NCBI GenBank assembly: GCA_035938215.1 | Contig: DASZHC010000094.1 | Span: 1 to 12,183, forward strand | Source of the DNA: DASZHC01 sp035938215 | GTDB lineage: Bacteria > Verrucomicrobiota > Verrucomicrobiia > Chthoniobacterales > JAFAMB01 | DNA length: 12,183 bases | Reading direction: 5' to 3' | In this document: one piece after another, positions 1 through 7,823 of the stretch | How positions within the stretch are numbered: the first letter of the stretch is position 1 | Layout: each line of letters begins with the position of its first letter | Program-made: the position numbers and the translations under genes | The notes under the pieces: model-generated | The model's database searches: none | Seen by the model: only the letters and a program-made list of their open reading frames with translations | Told to the model about the DNA's origin: nothing

Positions 1-179
1 ACGAGCAACGCAGCCGCCGGCCCATTTTCATCGCAACCCTATGGGCCGCGGCCAGTTGGCTGTTTTTTCCGCGTTGCTCGCTCCTTACGTATCGATTTAG
101 ATATGCTCGTCGCTCGCGCCTTGAAAAACAGCCAACTGACCAGCGGCGAAAGACATGCTATTTCGGGGACAGGACACTA
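1..179 (+). repeat. Structured dispersed repeat, left copy of a pair at both window ends
   Basis: This block aligns along its whole length, with roughly four in five bases identical by eye, to the reverse complement of 11997-12174, so the two copies face each other. It is internally palindromic. CAGTTGGCTGTTTTT (53-67) pairs with AAAAACAGCCAACTG (124-138). CGAGCAACGC (2-11) pairs with GCGTTGCTCG (71-80). GGCCCA (19-24) pairs with TGGGCC (42-47). The inner edge is GGGGACAGGACACTA. The differences between copies largely spare the stems, as expected of a structured repeat family. No reading frame is maintained between the copies, so I see no gene in it. The copy directly abuts the cobW leader. 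Whether it extends to the left of the window cannot be seen. Confidence 0.85.
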
Positions 180-240
180 AAATCCTTGAAAAGCAAAACT
201 AGTGCGCCGGGTGCTGAAGCCGAAGGCCAAAACTGTCGCT

Positions 241-1383
241 ATGAAAATACCTGTAACAATCGTCACCGGATTTCTTGGATCTGGCAAAACCACACTGATT
301 TGCGGACTCTTGAGAAAGAATCCTGATCGCCGCTTAGCGGTACTGGTCAACGAGTTCGGCGAAATCTCTGTTGATGGCGCTCTCTTGCGCACTGCCGGCG
401 AGGAGTGCGGAGTTGAAATTCATGACCTTCCAAACGGCTGCATTTGCTGCACGATCAAAGATGATTTCCTGCCGGTGATGAAGCAGCTGCAAGGCCGGAA
501 GCATGAAATCGAGCATGTGCTCATCGAGACATCGGGGCTGGCTTTGCCAACGCCGGTCATGCGGGCTTTGGCATGGCCGGAAATCAGAAACGATTTTCAT
601 CTGGATTCGGTGTTGGCCGTTGTTGACACGCCTGAGTTGTTGAGTGGAAATCTGGAGAGCGGTAAACCGATTCCAGGAGCGGAGTCCGGCGATATGCCGG
701 ATCACGCAGCGTCCGTGGATCTTATCCTGAATCAACAACTGGAAAATGCTGATGTTGTTGTTCTGAACAAAATCGACACCCTTGCAGATGAGTCCTTGAT
801 GAAAGCCGAAGAGCTCGTGCGTCTCAAAGCGACGAAGGTGCGATTCCTTGAACTAGCCTATCACGCGGAACTCGACACGCGGCTCTGCATGGGCCTCAAC
901 CTTCACGCAGAAGATCCGGTTCACCTTAGTCAGGATCATCATCATCATCATGGTCCTGTCCGGAACACTCCGGCGGAGCTGGATCGCCCGCTGCAAAACC
1001 AGGGTCAATTTGATGGCCATAGACACAGCGGCCTTGACGCTCACGAGCATGGAGAGCATACCCATGAGCACTTCCATGAGCACGACACCGGATGGCAATC
1101 CTTTGTCCTTCACACTCAACAGGGGCAGGATCCGGATCAGCTCAAATCTGCAATCCGCGAGGTAGCTCAGCACCAGCCAATCCTGCGGGCAAAGGGATTT
1201 GCGTCAGTTCCAGGCAAGGAGTACCAGCTCGTGGTTCAGGCGGTGCGCAATCGGGTTCAGACCTATTTTGAGAAAAGGAATCCGGATGATTGCAAGTCAA
1301 GCATCGTATTCATCGGCTACCATCCAAATCGGAAGATGGTCGCGGACCTGATGAGCCAACTAACAAAAACGGAATGGCATTAG
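241..1383 (+). CDS. cobW: CobW/COG0523-family GTPase, cobalt chaperone for the cobaltochelatase
   Basis: This is a P-loop GTPase of the COG0523 metallochaperone family, 380 residues long, which is a normal length. Seen in the sequence: Walker A GFLGSGKTT at residues 10-18, the metal-binding CxCC motif (C67, C69, C70), ETSG at 96-99, the guanine-specificity motif NKID at 176-179, and a C-terminal CobW_C-like domain from about residue 285. Two histidine tracts lie between the domains: five consecutive His at 233-237, and nine His within residues 260-281. In B12 producers CobW binds Co(II) with GTP and is thought to supply cobalt to the CobN chelatase; cobN immediately downstream supports that role here. 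I chose ATG 241 because the family typically begins a few residues before the P-loop. An in-frame GTG at 202 would add 13 residues. Neither start has a convincing ribosome binding site. A zinc or other metal chaperone is the alternative, but less likely in this context. Confidence 0.93.
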   Translation: MKIPVTIVTGFLGSGKTTLICGLLRKNPDRRLAVLVNEFGEISVDGALLRTAGEECGVEIHDLPNGCICCTIKDDFLPVMKQLQGRKHEIEHVLIETSGLALPTPVMRALAWPEIRNDFHLDSVLAVVDTPELLSGNLESGKPIPGAESGDMPDHAASVDLILNQQLENADVVVLNKIDTLADESLMKAEELVRLKATKVRFLELAYHAELDTRLCMGLNLHAEDPVHLSQDHHHHHGPVRNTPAELDRPLQNQGQFDGHRHSGLDAHEHGEHTHEHFHEHDTGWQSFVLHTQQGQDPDQLKSAIREVAQHQPILRAKGFASVPGKEYQLVVQAVRNRVQTYFEKRNPDDCKSSIVFIGYHPNRKMVADLMSQLTKTEWH

Positions 1384-1492
1384 CGACGGGGTCATGTCTC
1401 AACTTTCAACATTCGCTGGCAAGATCGCCGCAATGTAAAAAAAGCGCACGGCGAATGTTGAAAGTTGAGACATGACCCCGTCCCCCTAATGC
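1377..1492. repeat. Long palindromic repeat at the cobW/cobN junction
   Basis: Left arm 1377-1416 and right arm 1451-1492 are inverted copies. They share a GACGGGGTCATG core followed by about 20 perfectly matching bases, and differ only by one versus three bases beside the tip. The 34-base loop is 1417-1450. The tips GCATTAG and CTAATGC are also complementary; the left tip holds the TAG stop of cobW and the right tip holds the ATG of cobN. The arms resemble dispersed palindromes often linked to REP-associated tyrosine transposases, but no transposase gene is present here. In mRNA this would form a very stable hairpin between the two cistrons, and it leaves no visible ribosome binding site for cobN. 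Confidence 0.9.
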
Positions 1493-4400
1493 ATTGGACT
1501 ACTGCCCAGCCAGGTTGTTTGGATGCTGAACGAGAGTTATTCCTCATCGATCAAACTCCCGGAGAAATCATTTTTATCAGCGCTGCCGACACAGATCTGA
1601 CTTCGGTGTCGATGGTGTGGCGTGCACGATTCGGAAGCCGGTTGCGGCTTGCGCACGCTTTCGCGTTACGGCAACCGGTTGCAGCTGACAATTACATCGA
1701 GACGGTTATCCGAAAGTCCAAACTTCTCGTTGCCCGGCTTCTGGGCGGAAAATCGTATTTCGGTTACTTCATCCAGGGTCTGCTTGACTTAAAGGAGGAG
1801 GGCGACGGGCCGAAATGCCTGATCTTGCCGGGAACAGATTCGGATGATCTCGAAGGGCTGAGCGATTTCCCGCACGCTGTTTGCAAACGTATTTCTGAAT
1901 TTTTTGAAAATGGCGGAAAAGAGAATCTGCGGCGCGCCGCAAGCTGTATCGAGCTATTGATGAGGGGTTGCCTGGATGAGCTACCTGAAGCGGTGCAAAT
2001 GCCGGAATTCGGCATCTATAAGGCTTCAACCAACCCTGGAGTTGCCACGGTTTGGATTTGCTTTTATCGCGCCTGGCTGCAAGCCGGTGATCTGGATGTA
2101 ATCGATTCTTTGTTTTGCGCGCTCGAAGCCGACGGAATGAAGGTCATCTGCTTTTATTCAGTTTCGCTCAGGAATCCCCTTGCGCAGGCGGAGCTAATAA
2201 AACGTACGCAGGTAGATCCTCCGGATCTGGTGGTAACAACGCAAAGCTTTTCGGTGGGGACAAATGACGCCGAACGAATTTCGATCTTTGAAGAACTGAA
2301 TTTACCGGTGTTACAGTTGCCGGTTGCGCTTTGCTCCAGACAAGCCTGGCTGAAGAACCTTGCGGGCCTTTCTCCTGCCGAGATTGCAATGAACGTAGCT
2401 TTGCCAGAACTGGATGGACGTCTGTTTGGCGCCGTTATCGGATTTAAGGAAGAAGAGAAATGGATCGAAGAAATTGAGTTTGCCGTAAAGCGGTTGCGAT
2501 CGGAGCCTTCGCAGCTCGTATATGCGTCCGAATGGATCAAAAATTGGATTTCGTTGCGACGGCTTCCTAACCAGGATAAAAGAGTTGCCGTCATCCTCTC
2601 AAACTACCCGAATCGCAACGGAAGGATCGGAAATGGTGTAGGCCTCGACACGCCTGTGAGCGCGGTAAGACTGCTTGAAGCGTTGCGAGCGGAAGGCTAC
2701 CGGGTCGAACCTTGCCCACGAGACGGTGAAGAATTGATGGCGTGGTTACAGTCCGGAATTACAAACGATCCGGAGCAATCCTACGGCAAGCAAAGTCTTC
2801 AATCGGTTGAGTTAGATTTGTTTGAGAGATTTTTCGATTCGCTGCCGCGGGAGCGGCGGCTTCAAGTCGAGCATGATTGGCCGGAAAAGGTCGTTCAGGA
2901 CATTCCCGTCGCCGGCATCCAGCTCGGCAATCTGTTTGTTGGGATCCAGCCGCCCCGCGGTTTCTCACAGCAAGCGCAGGCGATCTATCATAGTCCGACT
3001 CTTTCGCCGCCACCCGCGTACCTTGCATTTTATTTCTGGATTCGGAAGAAATTTGCGGCAAATGCAATCATCCATCTTGGCAAGCATGGGAATTTGGAAT
3101 GGTTGCCCGGCCGGAGCGTTGCACTTGGCGATGATGATTTTCCGCGTCTCTGTCTTGGACCGTTGCCGCATTTATATCCCTTCATTGTCAACAATCCCGG
3201 AGAAGGTTCTCAGGCGAAACGTAGATCTGCTGCGGTGATCGTTGATCACCTGACGCCTCCTTTAAGCCGAGCGGGATTGTACGGAGAACTCGAGAAGATG
3301 GAGCGTCTGCTTGAGGAACACGCTCATTGCTCCAACCTTTATCCCAGTCGAATGGAAGAGTTGGAGCGTGAAATCACGCGGCTTCTGGAAAGTTCGCATT
3401 GGCGCGATGAGCTTCCGGGAAGGTCAAAGTCAATCGATGCGATTGGCAATTTTCTTTGTGAAATAAAGGAAAGCCAAATTCGGTCGGCTCTCCATGTTTT
3501 GGGTGAACCACCAAGAGGAGAACGTCAGATCGACTTTCTGTTGAGCGTTCTTCGGGTGCGCAGCGGCAGCCGGCCGGATTTGTTTGAAGCGTTGTACGAA
3601 ACGATGATGTGCACCGGTGGCATGAGATACGACCCGGCGGTAGGGTCAGCGGCGGCAGGATCAGATCTCCGAGCTGGCCGCGAGAACGAGCCAATGGTAG
3701 ATCGCGAGAGGGCGGTCGCCTTGGAGATGCGACCCTATCAGGTGCGACCCGAGAACGAGCCGTTTTCATTGGATTTGCTTGCACCGGATGAACGCGATTT
3801 GCTGGAAGTAACGGCTCGTAGTTGGATCAGGGATGCTTTGGATCGCAGTGTTGCACCGGACGAACCCACCGAGCTAGGGGAACTTCGCGCGTTCATTCGG
3901 CAATTGCTGGTTCCAAGGCTTTCGCAGTGTGAAAACGAGCTGAAGCGCGTCATCGCGGGTTTGAATGGGGAATTTATCCCGCCGGGTGCGGCAGGAGCGC
4001 CGACGAGGGGGCGTGTAGATGTATTGCCAACCGGCAGGAATTTTTTCGCAATCGATCCGAGAGCCGTCCCTACTAGGACGGCTTGGGAATGTGGCAAACG
4101 AATCGGCAGCCAACTTCTGGAGCGCCATTTGCAGGAACAGGGAGAGTATCCGCGAAAGCTGGCGCTGGTCATATGGGGTACGTCAAACATGCGCACGGGA
4201 GGTGACGATATTGCGCAAGCGCTGTGGTTATGGGGCTGCGAACCGGTGTGGGAGGAGGCTTCAGGGCGCGTCGTGGATTTTCGTATTCTTCCAATGAGCT
4301 TGCTGGGGCGGCCGCGCGTCGATCTGCTGCTGCGCGTTTCGGGGTTATTCCGCGATTCCTTTGGGGAGACGATGCGACTTCTAGCGACGGTACCGAAGAG

Positions 4401-5232
4401 ACTCGCCGAACAGGATGAACCTCCGCATCTCAACCCGATCCGGGCATCATGGCTGCAGGATGTTCGAACCGCAACGGAGCGGGGAATCGAGCGCAAAGAA
4501 GCTTTACGAATTGCGACGCTTCGGGTTTTCAGCTCCGAACCAGGCGCCTACGGAACCGGTTTGTTGCCGCTGATCGATGCGGGAAATTGGAAGTCGGCGC
4601 GCGACATCACGGACGTCTTTTGCAAATGGGGAGGTTTTGCCTTTGATAGCGAGGGAATGGCCCGAGAACAGCTCGATCTGCTCCGAGCGAGACTCTCTGA
4701 AATCGAGGTGATTCATCAGAACCAGGATAACCGTGAACACGATATCCTCGATTCGGACGACTACTTCCAATTTCAGGGCGGCCTGCATGCCGCGGTGCGG
4801 TACCTCCGTGGAAAAGCCCCTGCCAGCTATCATGGAGATTCGAGCGCACCTGAGCGGCCTCGAGTTCGGACCTTGGAGGAAGAGTTGGTGAAGGTGATTC
4901 GCAGCCGCGTTCTGAATCCTCGCTGGATTGATGCTATGCGGCGCCATGGTTACAAAGGCGCATTCGAAATGGCTGCAACCGTTGACTACCTATTCGGGTA
5001 TGGCGCGACCACGGATTTGGTCAAGGACACCCATTACCAGGAAGTTGCGCAGACGCTACTGCTCGATCCGCGACAGCAGGAGTTCTTTAAGAAACACAAT
5101 CCTGTCGCGCTTCAAGAGGCGGTGGAAAGGATGCTGGAAGCGGCTGAGCGCAGGCTTTGGAAACGTCCAGATGCCGGAACAGTGTCCGCGCTTGAAGAAT
5201 GCCTGCTTGAACTGCAAGGTCAGCTCGAATGA
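1489..5232 (+). CDS. cobN: Cobaltochelatase large subunit CobN
   Basis: A 1247-residue protein of the CobN/BchH family, the porphyrin- or corrin-binding subunit of class I chelatases. CobN binds hydrogenobyrinic acid a,c-diamide and inserts Co(II) with ATP hydrolysis by the partner AAA+ subunits. Seen in the sequence: an N-terminus of CobN type (AQPG then QTPG and ISAADTDL), HLGKHGNLEWLPG at about 529-541, the PPGAAGAPTRGR segment near 830 followed by DPRAVPTRTAW, GAYGTGL at 1019, and the C-terminal signature from about 1143 (NPRWIDAMRRHGYKGAFEMA). CobN rather than magnesium-chelatase BchH/ChlH is favoured by these motifs, the cobW neighbour and the lack of chlorophyll genes. ATG 1489 matches the family N-terminus; a TTG at 1465 lies inside the palindrome. 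Residues about 716-760 (3634-3765) look like a poorly conserved insertion. Its stop overlaps the next start by 4 bases. Confidence 0.95.
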   Translation: MHWTTAQPGCLDAERELFLIDQTPGEIIFISAADTDLTSVSMVWRARFGSRLRLAHAFALRQPVAADNYIETVIRKSKLLVARLLGGKSYFGYFIQGLLDLKEEGDGPKCLILPGTDSDDLEGLSDFPHAVCKRISEFFENGGKENLRRAASCIELLMRGCLDELPEAVQMPEFGIYKASTNPGVATVWICFYRAWLQAGDLDVIDSLFCALEADGMKVICFYSVSLRNPLAQAELIKRTQVDPPDLVVTTQSFSVGTNDAERISIFEELNLPVLQLPVALCSRQAWLKNLAGLSPAEIAMNVALPELDGRLFGAVIGFKEEEKWIEEIEFAVKRLRSEPSQLVYASEWIKNWISLRRLPNQDKRVAVILSNYPNRNGRIGNGVGLDTPVSAVRLLEALRAEGYRVEPCPRDGEELMAWLQSGITNDPEQSYGKQSLQSVELDLFERFFDSLPRERRLQVEHDWPEKVVQDIPVAGIQLGNLFVGIQPPRGFSQQAQAIYHSPTLSPPPAYLAFYFWIRKKFAANAIIHLGKHGNLEWLPGRSVALGDDDFPRLCLGPLPHLYPFIVNNPGEGSQAKRRSAAVIVDHLTPPLSRAGLYGELEKMERLLEEHAHCSNLYPSRMEELEREITRLLESSHWRDELPGRSKSIDAIGNFLCEIKESQIRSALHVLGEPPRGERQIDFLLSVLRVRSGSRPDLFEALYETMMCTGGMRYDPAVGSAAAGSDLRAGRENEPMVDRERAVALEMRPYQVRPENEPFSLDLLAPDERDLLEVTARSWIRDALDRSVAPDEPTELGELRAFIRQLLVPRLSQCENELKRVIAGLNGEFIPPGAAGAPTRGRVDVLPTGRNFFAIDPRAVPTRTAWECGKRIGSQLLERHLQEQGEYPRKLALVIWGTSNMRTGGDDIAQALWLWGCEPVWEEASGRVVDFRILPMSLLGRPRVDLLLRVSGLFRDSFGETMRLLATVPKRLAEQDEPPHLNPIRASWLQDVRTATERGIERKEALRIATLRVFSSEPGAYGTGLLPLIDAGNWKSARDITDVFCKWGGFAFDSEGMAREQLDLLRARLSEIEVIHQNQDNREHDILDSDDYFQFQGGLHAAVRYLRGKAPASYHGDSSAPERPRVRTLEEELVKVIRSRVLNPRWIDAMRRHGYKGAFEMAATVDYLFGYGATTDLVKDTHYQEVAQTLLLDPRQQEFFKKHNPVALQEAVERMLEAAERRLWKRPDAGTVSALEECLLELQGQLE

Positions 5233-6914
5233 CACAGTTTCCGTTTGCGGCGATCGTAGGCATGGAGGACGCAAAGAAGTCGCTCATCTATCATGCGATT
5301 GACCCTCGCATCGGCGGTACTCTCCTTCTCGGGCACCGTGGCTGCGCAAAGAGCACCTTGGCGCGGGCGTTTGCCGAAGTGTTGCGGCTTGCTTCGGACA
5401 AGCCAGCCCCGTTTGTTGAAGTTCCGCTTGGCACCACGGAAGATCGCTTGCTTGGATCGGTCGACGCGCAATCGCTTGTGGAGAAGCAGCTCTGGAGCGG
5501 TCGCAGCGGGTTAATCGAAGAGGCGCATGGCGGCGTTCTTTATATCGATGAAATTAATCTTTTGCCTGATCACCTCGCCGATTTGATTCTCGATTCCGCA
5601 TCCTCCAACCAGTATCGGATGGAACGCGACGGTATTACGAGGGTTGTTGAATGCCGATACATTTTGATTGGAACCATGAATCCGGAAGAAGGCGATCTGC
5701 GTCCGCAGCTTTCAGACCGATTCGCTCATGGCGTCCCGATTCAGGATGACTTCAGTCCCGAAGAGCGGATGGAGATCGTCCGCCTCAGAATCGAGTATGA
5801 TGATCGACCGGACGCGTTTGTCGAGGCTTATCGGGAATCGACCACCGCATTGGCAAATGGGATCTGTGCTGCCCGACAAATTCTGCCGGCGGTCAGCATT
5901 TCGGACGAACGGCGGATGGCGGTTGCTGCGAAAGGCAGGCTATTCCAGCTTGAAGGTTTGCGTGCCGAACTGGCTGTCGTCCGAACCGCGCGTTGTGCCG
6001 CTGCGTTGGCAAAGAGGCTGACGGTCGAGGAATGCGATCTGGATGTGGCTTGGCGTCTTTGTCTGGGGCATCGCCATATTGCGAAGCCGGAGAAGCATAG
6101 ATCCGAGCCGCCACCAAGCCCTGTACGCTTCCCTCCATTAGACAATCAATCGGGCGCGACCTCTCGAGCACCGCTAGAGTCGCGAGCGGATGGAAAAGAA
6201 CTATTCGATTTGATCCCTGCTACGCATATCGAACTTTCGAATTGGTTCGTTGAAAAATCGACAATTCAAAACCCGTTATCGTCCCGTTGCGGCAGAATTT
6301 CAAAAGATAGCAGGACGGGGCCAATTGGGTGGATGGAAACGATCGCTGCATCGGTGCGCGCCGGGTGGTTGGAGAACAGAAAACGGATCAGGCTTTGCCG
6401 AAGGACGCCTTCCCATCGAGAGCATATCTGGTGTTTCCTCGACGCGAGTCGTTCGACCGGCATGAACCAATTTCTGGCGCGCGCGCGTGATTTCCTCGCA
6501 GGAACGGTCTCCTCCGCCAAGTCAGGGAAATTTCACTTGCTGCTGCTGAACAAGGGAGAAGTTCAGTGGCAATGCCGCAACGCAACTTTCAGTGGATTCG
6601 CGCGTGGATTGGGCCGGCTCAAGGAAGCCGCTGGAAAGAGCTTCATCGTTGAGGCTCTGACGGCCTTACATCGCAGGATCATTGCGACCAGGAACTTGGC
6701 AAAAAATCGCGTGCTGATTTTATCGGACGGTTTTGCTAGCCCTCGTTCCGGCGAACAACCGTCCGATACGATGCTGCGGCTTCGACGTGTCGTGCGAAGG
6801 CTCGTGTTGAACGGACCTTTGGCGGGCTGGATTGCCCCAGCTCCGAAGCGTGGTCTGAAGCGATGGTTACCGCAGCTGCTGAGAGGTCTCGCGGTCGCCC
6901 GTTTCGAAATTTGA
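5229..6914 (+). CDS. chlID: Fused ChlI/ChlD-type chelatase ATPase (AAA+ plus vWA domain)
   Basis: This 561-residue protein is the ATP-driven partner of CobN. An AAA+ domain of BchI/ChlI type fills roughly residues 1-285. It shows Walker A GHRGCAKST at 35-43 (Ala replaces the usual second Gly, as I recall for other CobN-linked subunits), Walker B VLYIDE at 103-108, the sensor-1 segment GTMNPEEGDLRPQLSDRF around 148-165, and R164 as a candidate arginine finger. A proline-rich linker follows around 290-330. A C-terminal von Willebrand factor A domain carries the MIDAS motif DASRS (D405, S407, S409) and ILSDG with D500. The combined protein would replace the CobS/CobT pair used by alphaproteobacteria. 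The ATGA overlap with cobN indicates translational coupling and one transcript. It is somewhat shorter than ChlD proteins of about 650 residues. Magnesium chelatase is the alternative, but nothing else nearby suggests chlorophyll synthesis. Confidence 0.92.
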   Translation: MTQFPFAAIVGMEDAKKSLIYHAIDPRIGGTLLLGHRGCAKSTLARAFAEVLRLASDKPAPFVEVPLGTTEDRLLGSVDAQSLVEKQLWSGRSGLIEEAHGGVLYIDEINLLPDHLADLILDSASSNQYRMERDGITRVVECRYILIGTMNPEEGDLRPQLSDRFAHGVPIQDDFSPEERMEIVRLRIEYDDRPDAFVEAYRESTTALANGICAARQILPAVSISDERRMAVAAKGRLFQLEGLRAELAVVRTARCAAALAKRLTVEECDLDVAWRLCLGHRHIAKPEKHRSEPPPSPVRFPPLDNQSGATSRAPLESRADGKELFDLIPATHIELSNWFVEKSTIQNPLSSRCGRISKDSRTGPIGWMETIAASVRAGWLENRKRIRLCRRTPSHREHIWCFLDASRSTGMNQFLARARDFLAGTVSSAKSGKFHLLLLNKGEVQWQCRNATFSGFARGLGRLKEAAGKSFIVEALTALHRRIIATRNLAKNRVLILSDGFASPRSGEQPSDTMLRLRRVVRRLVLNGPLAGWIAPAPKRGLKRWLPQLLRGLAVARFEI

Positions 6915-6926
6915 ATGGGGGGAAGA

Positions 6927-6954
6927 AGTCAGGAGTTAGAAATCAGAAGACAGA
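6927..6954 (+). repeat. Degenerate 7-base tandem repeat
   Basis: Four consecutive 7-base units are AGTCAGG, AGTTAGA, AATCAGA and AGACAGA. They begin 12 bases after the stop of the chelatase ATPase gene. The period is exact while the units differ at one to three positions. Confidence 0.6.
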
Positions 6955-6980
6955 ATATTGCTCGATGTTCGTTTTTTCAT

Positions 6981-7069
6981 GGGAGGGACGGCCTCCGTCG
7001 CGTCCGACTAATCATTTCGGGCCCCCTAACAAAGAGAAAAATGGGAACGGCACAGAGGCCATCCCTCCC
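6981..7069. repeat. Long imperfect stem-loop repeat
   Basis: GGGAGGGACGGCCTC (6981-6995) is complementary to GAGGCCATCCCTCCC (7055-7069) at 14 of 15 positions. Weaker pairing continues inward to about 7007 and 7043, with a loop of about 35 bases. The arm sequence recalls a dispersed repeat I associate with Verrucomicrobiota. It lies about 65 bases after the chelatase ATPase stop and could act as a transcript 3' end structure, but there is no run of T after the stem. Confidence 0.75.
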
Positions 7070-7246
7070 TAAAAATACACAAATTCTTCTCTCAACTCGA
7101 AAACTGCTTCCACAGTATGCTTGGTATCCGATGGTGTTTCAGGACATGGTCGATTATTCCAACAAAATCCGACCTGAAATTGATGAATTGCGAAGGCGGA
7201 TCAATGAGGAGCGAAAGCGGAATTCAAAGACGGCTCCGTGCGGTCT

Positions 7247-7636
7247 TCATGTCAGCAATCTTCTGATCTCAAGCGCCATAACTTCGGCTTGGGGGCGGAA
7301 GCCCGGTGCGCTATTCCAGACGCATTCGTAAAATTGCTGTAGAACGGCGCTCGCGGCCTGGACGTTCCTTTTTCGGGGTAGCTTGACGACGAGACGAATA
7401 ATCATGTATCCGCGAATAAGCCTCAAACGGTTCACCAGATTTTTGGGATGGCTCTTCAGCGCTAGAATCTTAAAAACTGTCGACTTACCGTTTTCCCATT
7501 CCGCGACCGATAGAAGAATCTCGGTGATCATCTCTCGGAGTTTGATAGCTTCATTAAAGGACCGCCGATCGGTGAAGGCTGTAAGCCATAGAAAGGGAAC
7601 GGCCAACGAAACAACAACTATGAGTGCAGTGTTCAT
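7247..7636 (-). CDS. Small hypothetical protein with an N-terminal membrane segment
   Basis: A 129-residue reading frame that I do not recognise. Residues 3-20 (ALIVVVSLAVPFLWLTAF) form one hydrophobic segment followed by TDRRS, so the protein is probably anchored by a single N-terminal membrane helix with a soluble part on the cytoplasmic side. The soluble part is basic and helical in character, with no cysteine cluster or known catalytic motif. The ATG at 7636 has GGTGA a few bases upstream as a weak ribosome binding site. No partner gene is adjacent: upstream is a structured non-coding stretch, and downstream it converges on the chelatase unit. Reality as a gene is plausible because of the membrane segment and start context, but an opposing 89-codon + strand frame covers part of it. 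Confidence 0.5.
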   Translation of the reverse strand: MNTALIVVVSLAVPFLWLTAFTDRRSFNEAIKLREMITEILLSVAEWENGKSTVFKILALKSHPKNLVNRLRLIRGYMIIRLVVKLPRKRNVQAASAVLQQFYECVWNSAPGFRPQAEVMALEIRRLLT

Positions 7637-7668
7637 GGTTTCACCGGTTTGATGTGAGAAATTTACCC

Positions 7669-7702
7669 GCCCCAGGCTGCTTGGGAAGGGCCTTGCCGGG
7701 GC
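7669..7702. other. GC-rich hairpin upstream of the small membrane protein gene
   Basis: GCCCC (7669-7673) pairs with GGGGC (7698-7702), and AGGC (7674-7677) pairs with GCCT (7690-7693). It lies 33 bases upstream of the - strand start at 7636, so it would fall in that gene's leader. No T run follows on either strand, so an intrinsic terminator is not supported. Confidence 0.4.
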
Positions 7703-7823
7703 GAACCCCGAATGCTTTCGGAAACCGGCGCGGGATGCTCGCCAGCGTCACACCTATATGCGTCTCTGTCGCTTGAAGGAACTTGAAATCGGACCGTCAC
7801 TCGGTAGGGGCAGATCTCCATAA

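Larger units (their letters stand above)
6915..7246. other. Gene-poor stretch with repeats after the chelatase unit
   Basis: No convincing gene is present. The stretch begins with a 7-base tandem repeat, then a long stem-loop, both listed separately. From 7131 an open frame reads to 7331 on the + strand. Its first part is protein-like (IRPEIDELRRRINEERKR, an amphipathic charged helix), but its last third is antisense to the better - strand gene at 7247-7636. It may be a gene relic; I do not recognise it. Confidence 0.5.

Noticed and set aside
180..240. Cobalamin riboswitch upstream of cobW
   Set aside because: No B12-box-like sequence is visible in the leader; the upstream space is taken by the end repeat.
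1465..1488. TTG start for cobN eight codons upstream of ATG 1489
   Set aside because: These codons lie wholly within the palindromic repeat, and the family N-terminus aligns with ATG 1489.
3738..4496. 252-codon - strand frame inside cobN
   Set aside because: It is antisense to strongly conserved CobN motifs; its serine- and arginine-rich composition is typical of a shadow frame.
7131..7331. + strand frame with a charged helix-like segment
   Set aside because: Its last third is antisense to the better - strand candidate, it has no clear ribosome binding site, and its family is unknown; possibly a relic.
7383..7652. 89-codon + strand frame
   Set aside because: It overlaps the - strand membrane-anchored candidate, is rich in basic residues and has no hydrophobic or domain pattern of its own.
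7663..7821. 52-codon - strand frame starting 3 bases after the large hairpin
   Set aside because: It has no recognisable family, runs through a GC-rich hairpin, and has no ribosome binding site; kept only as a supporting observation for the cassette idea.
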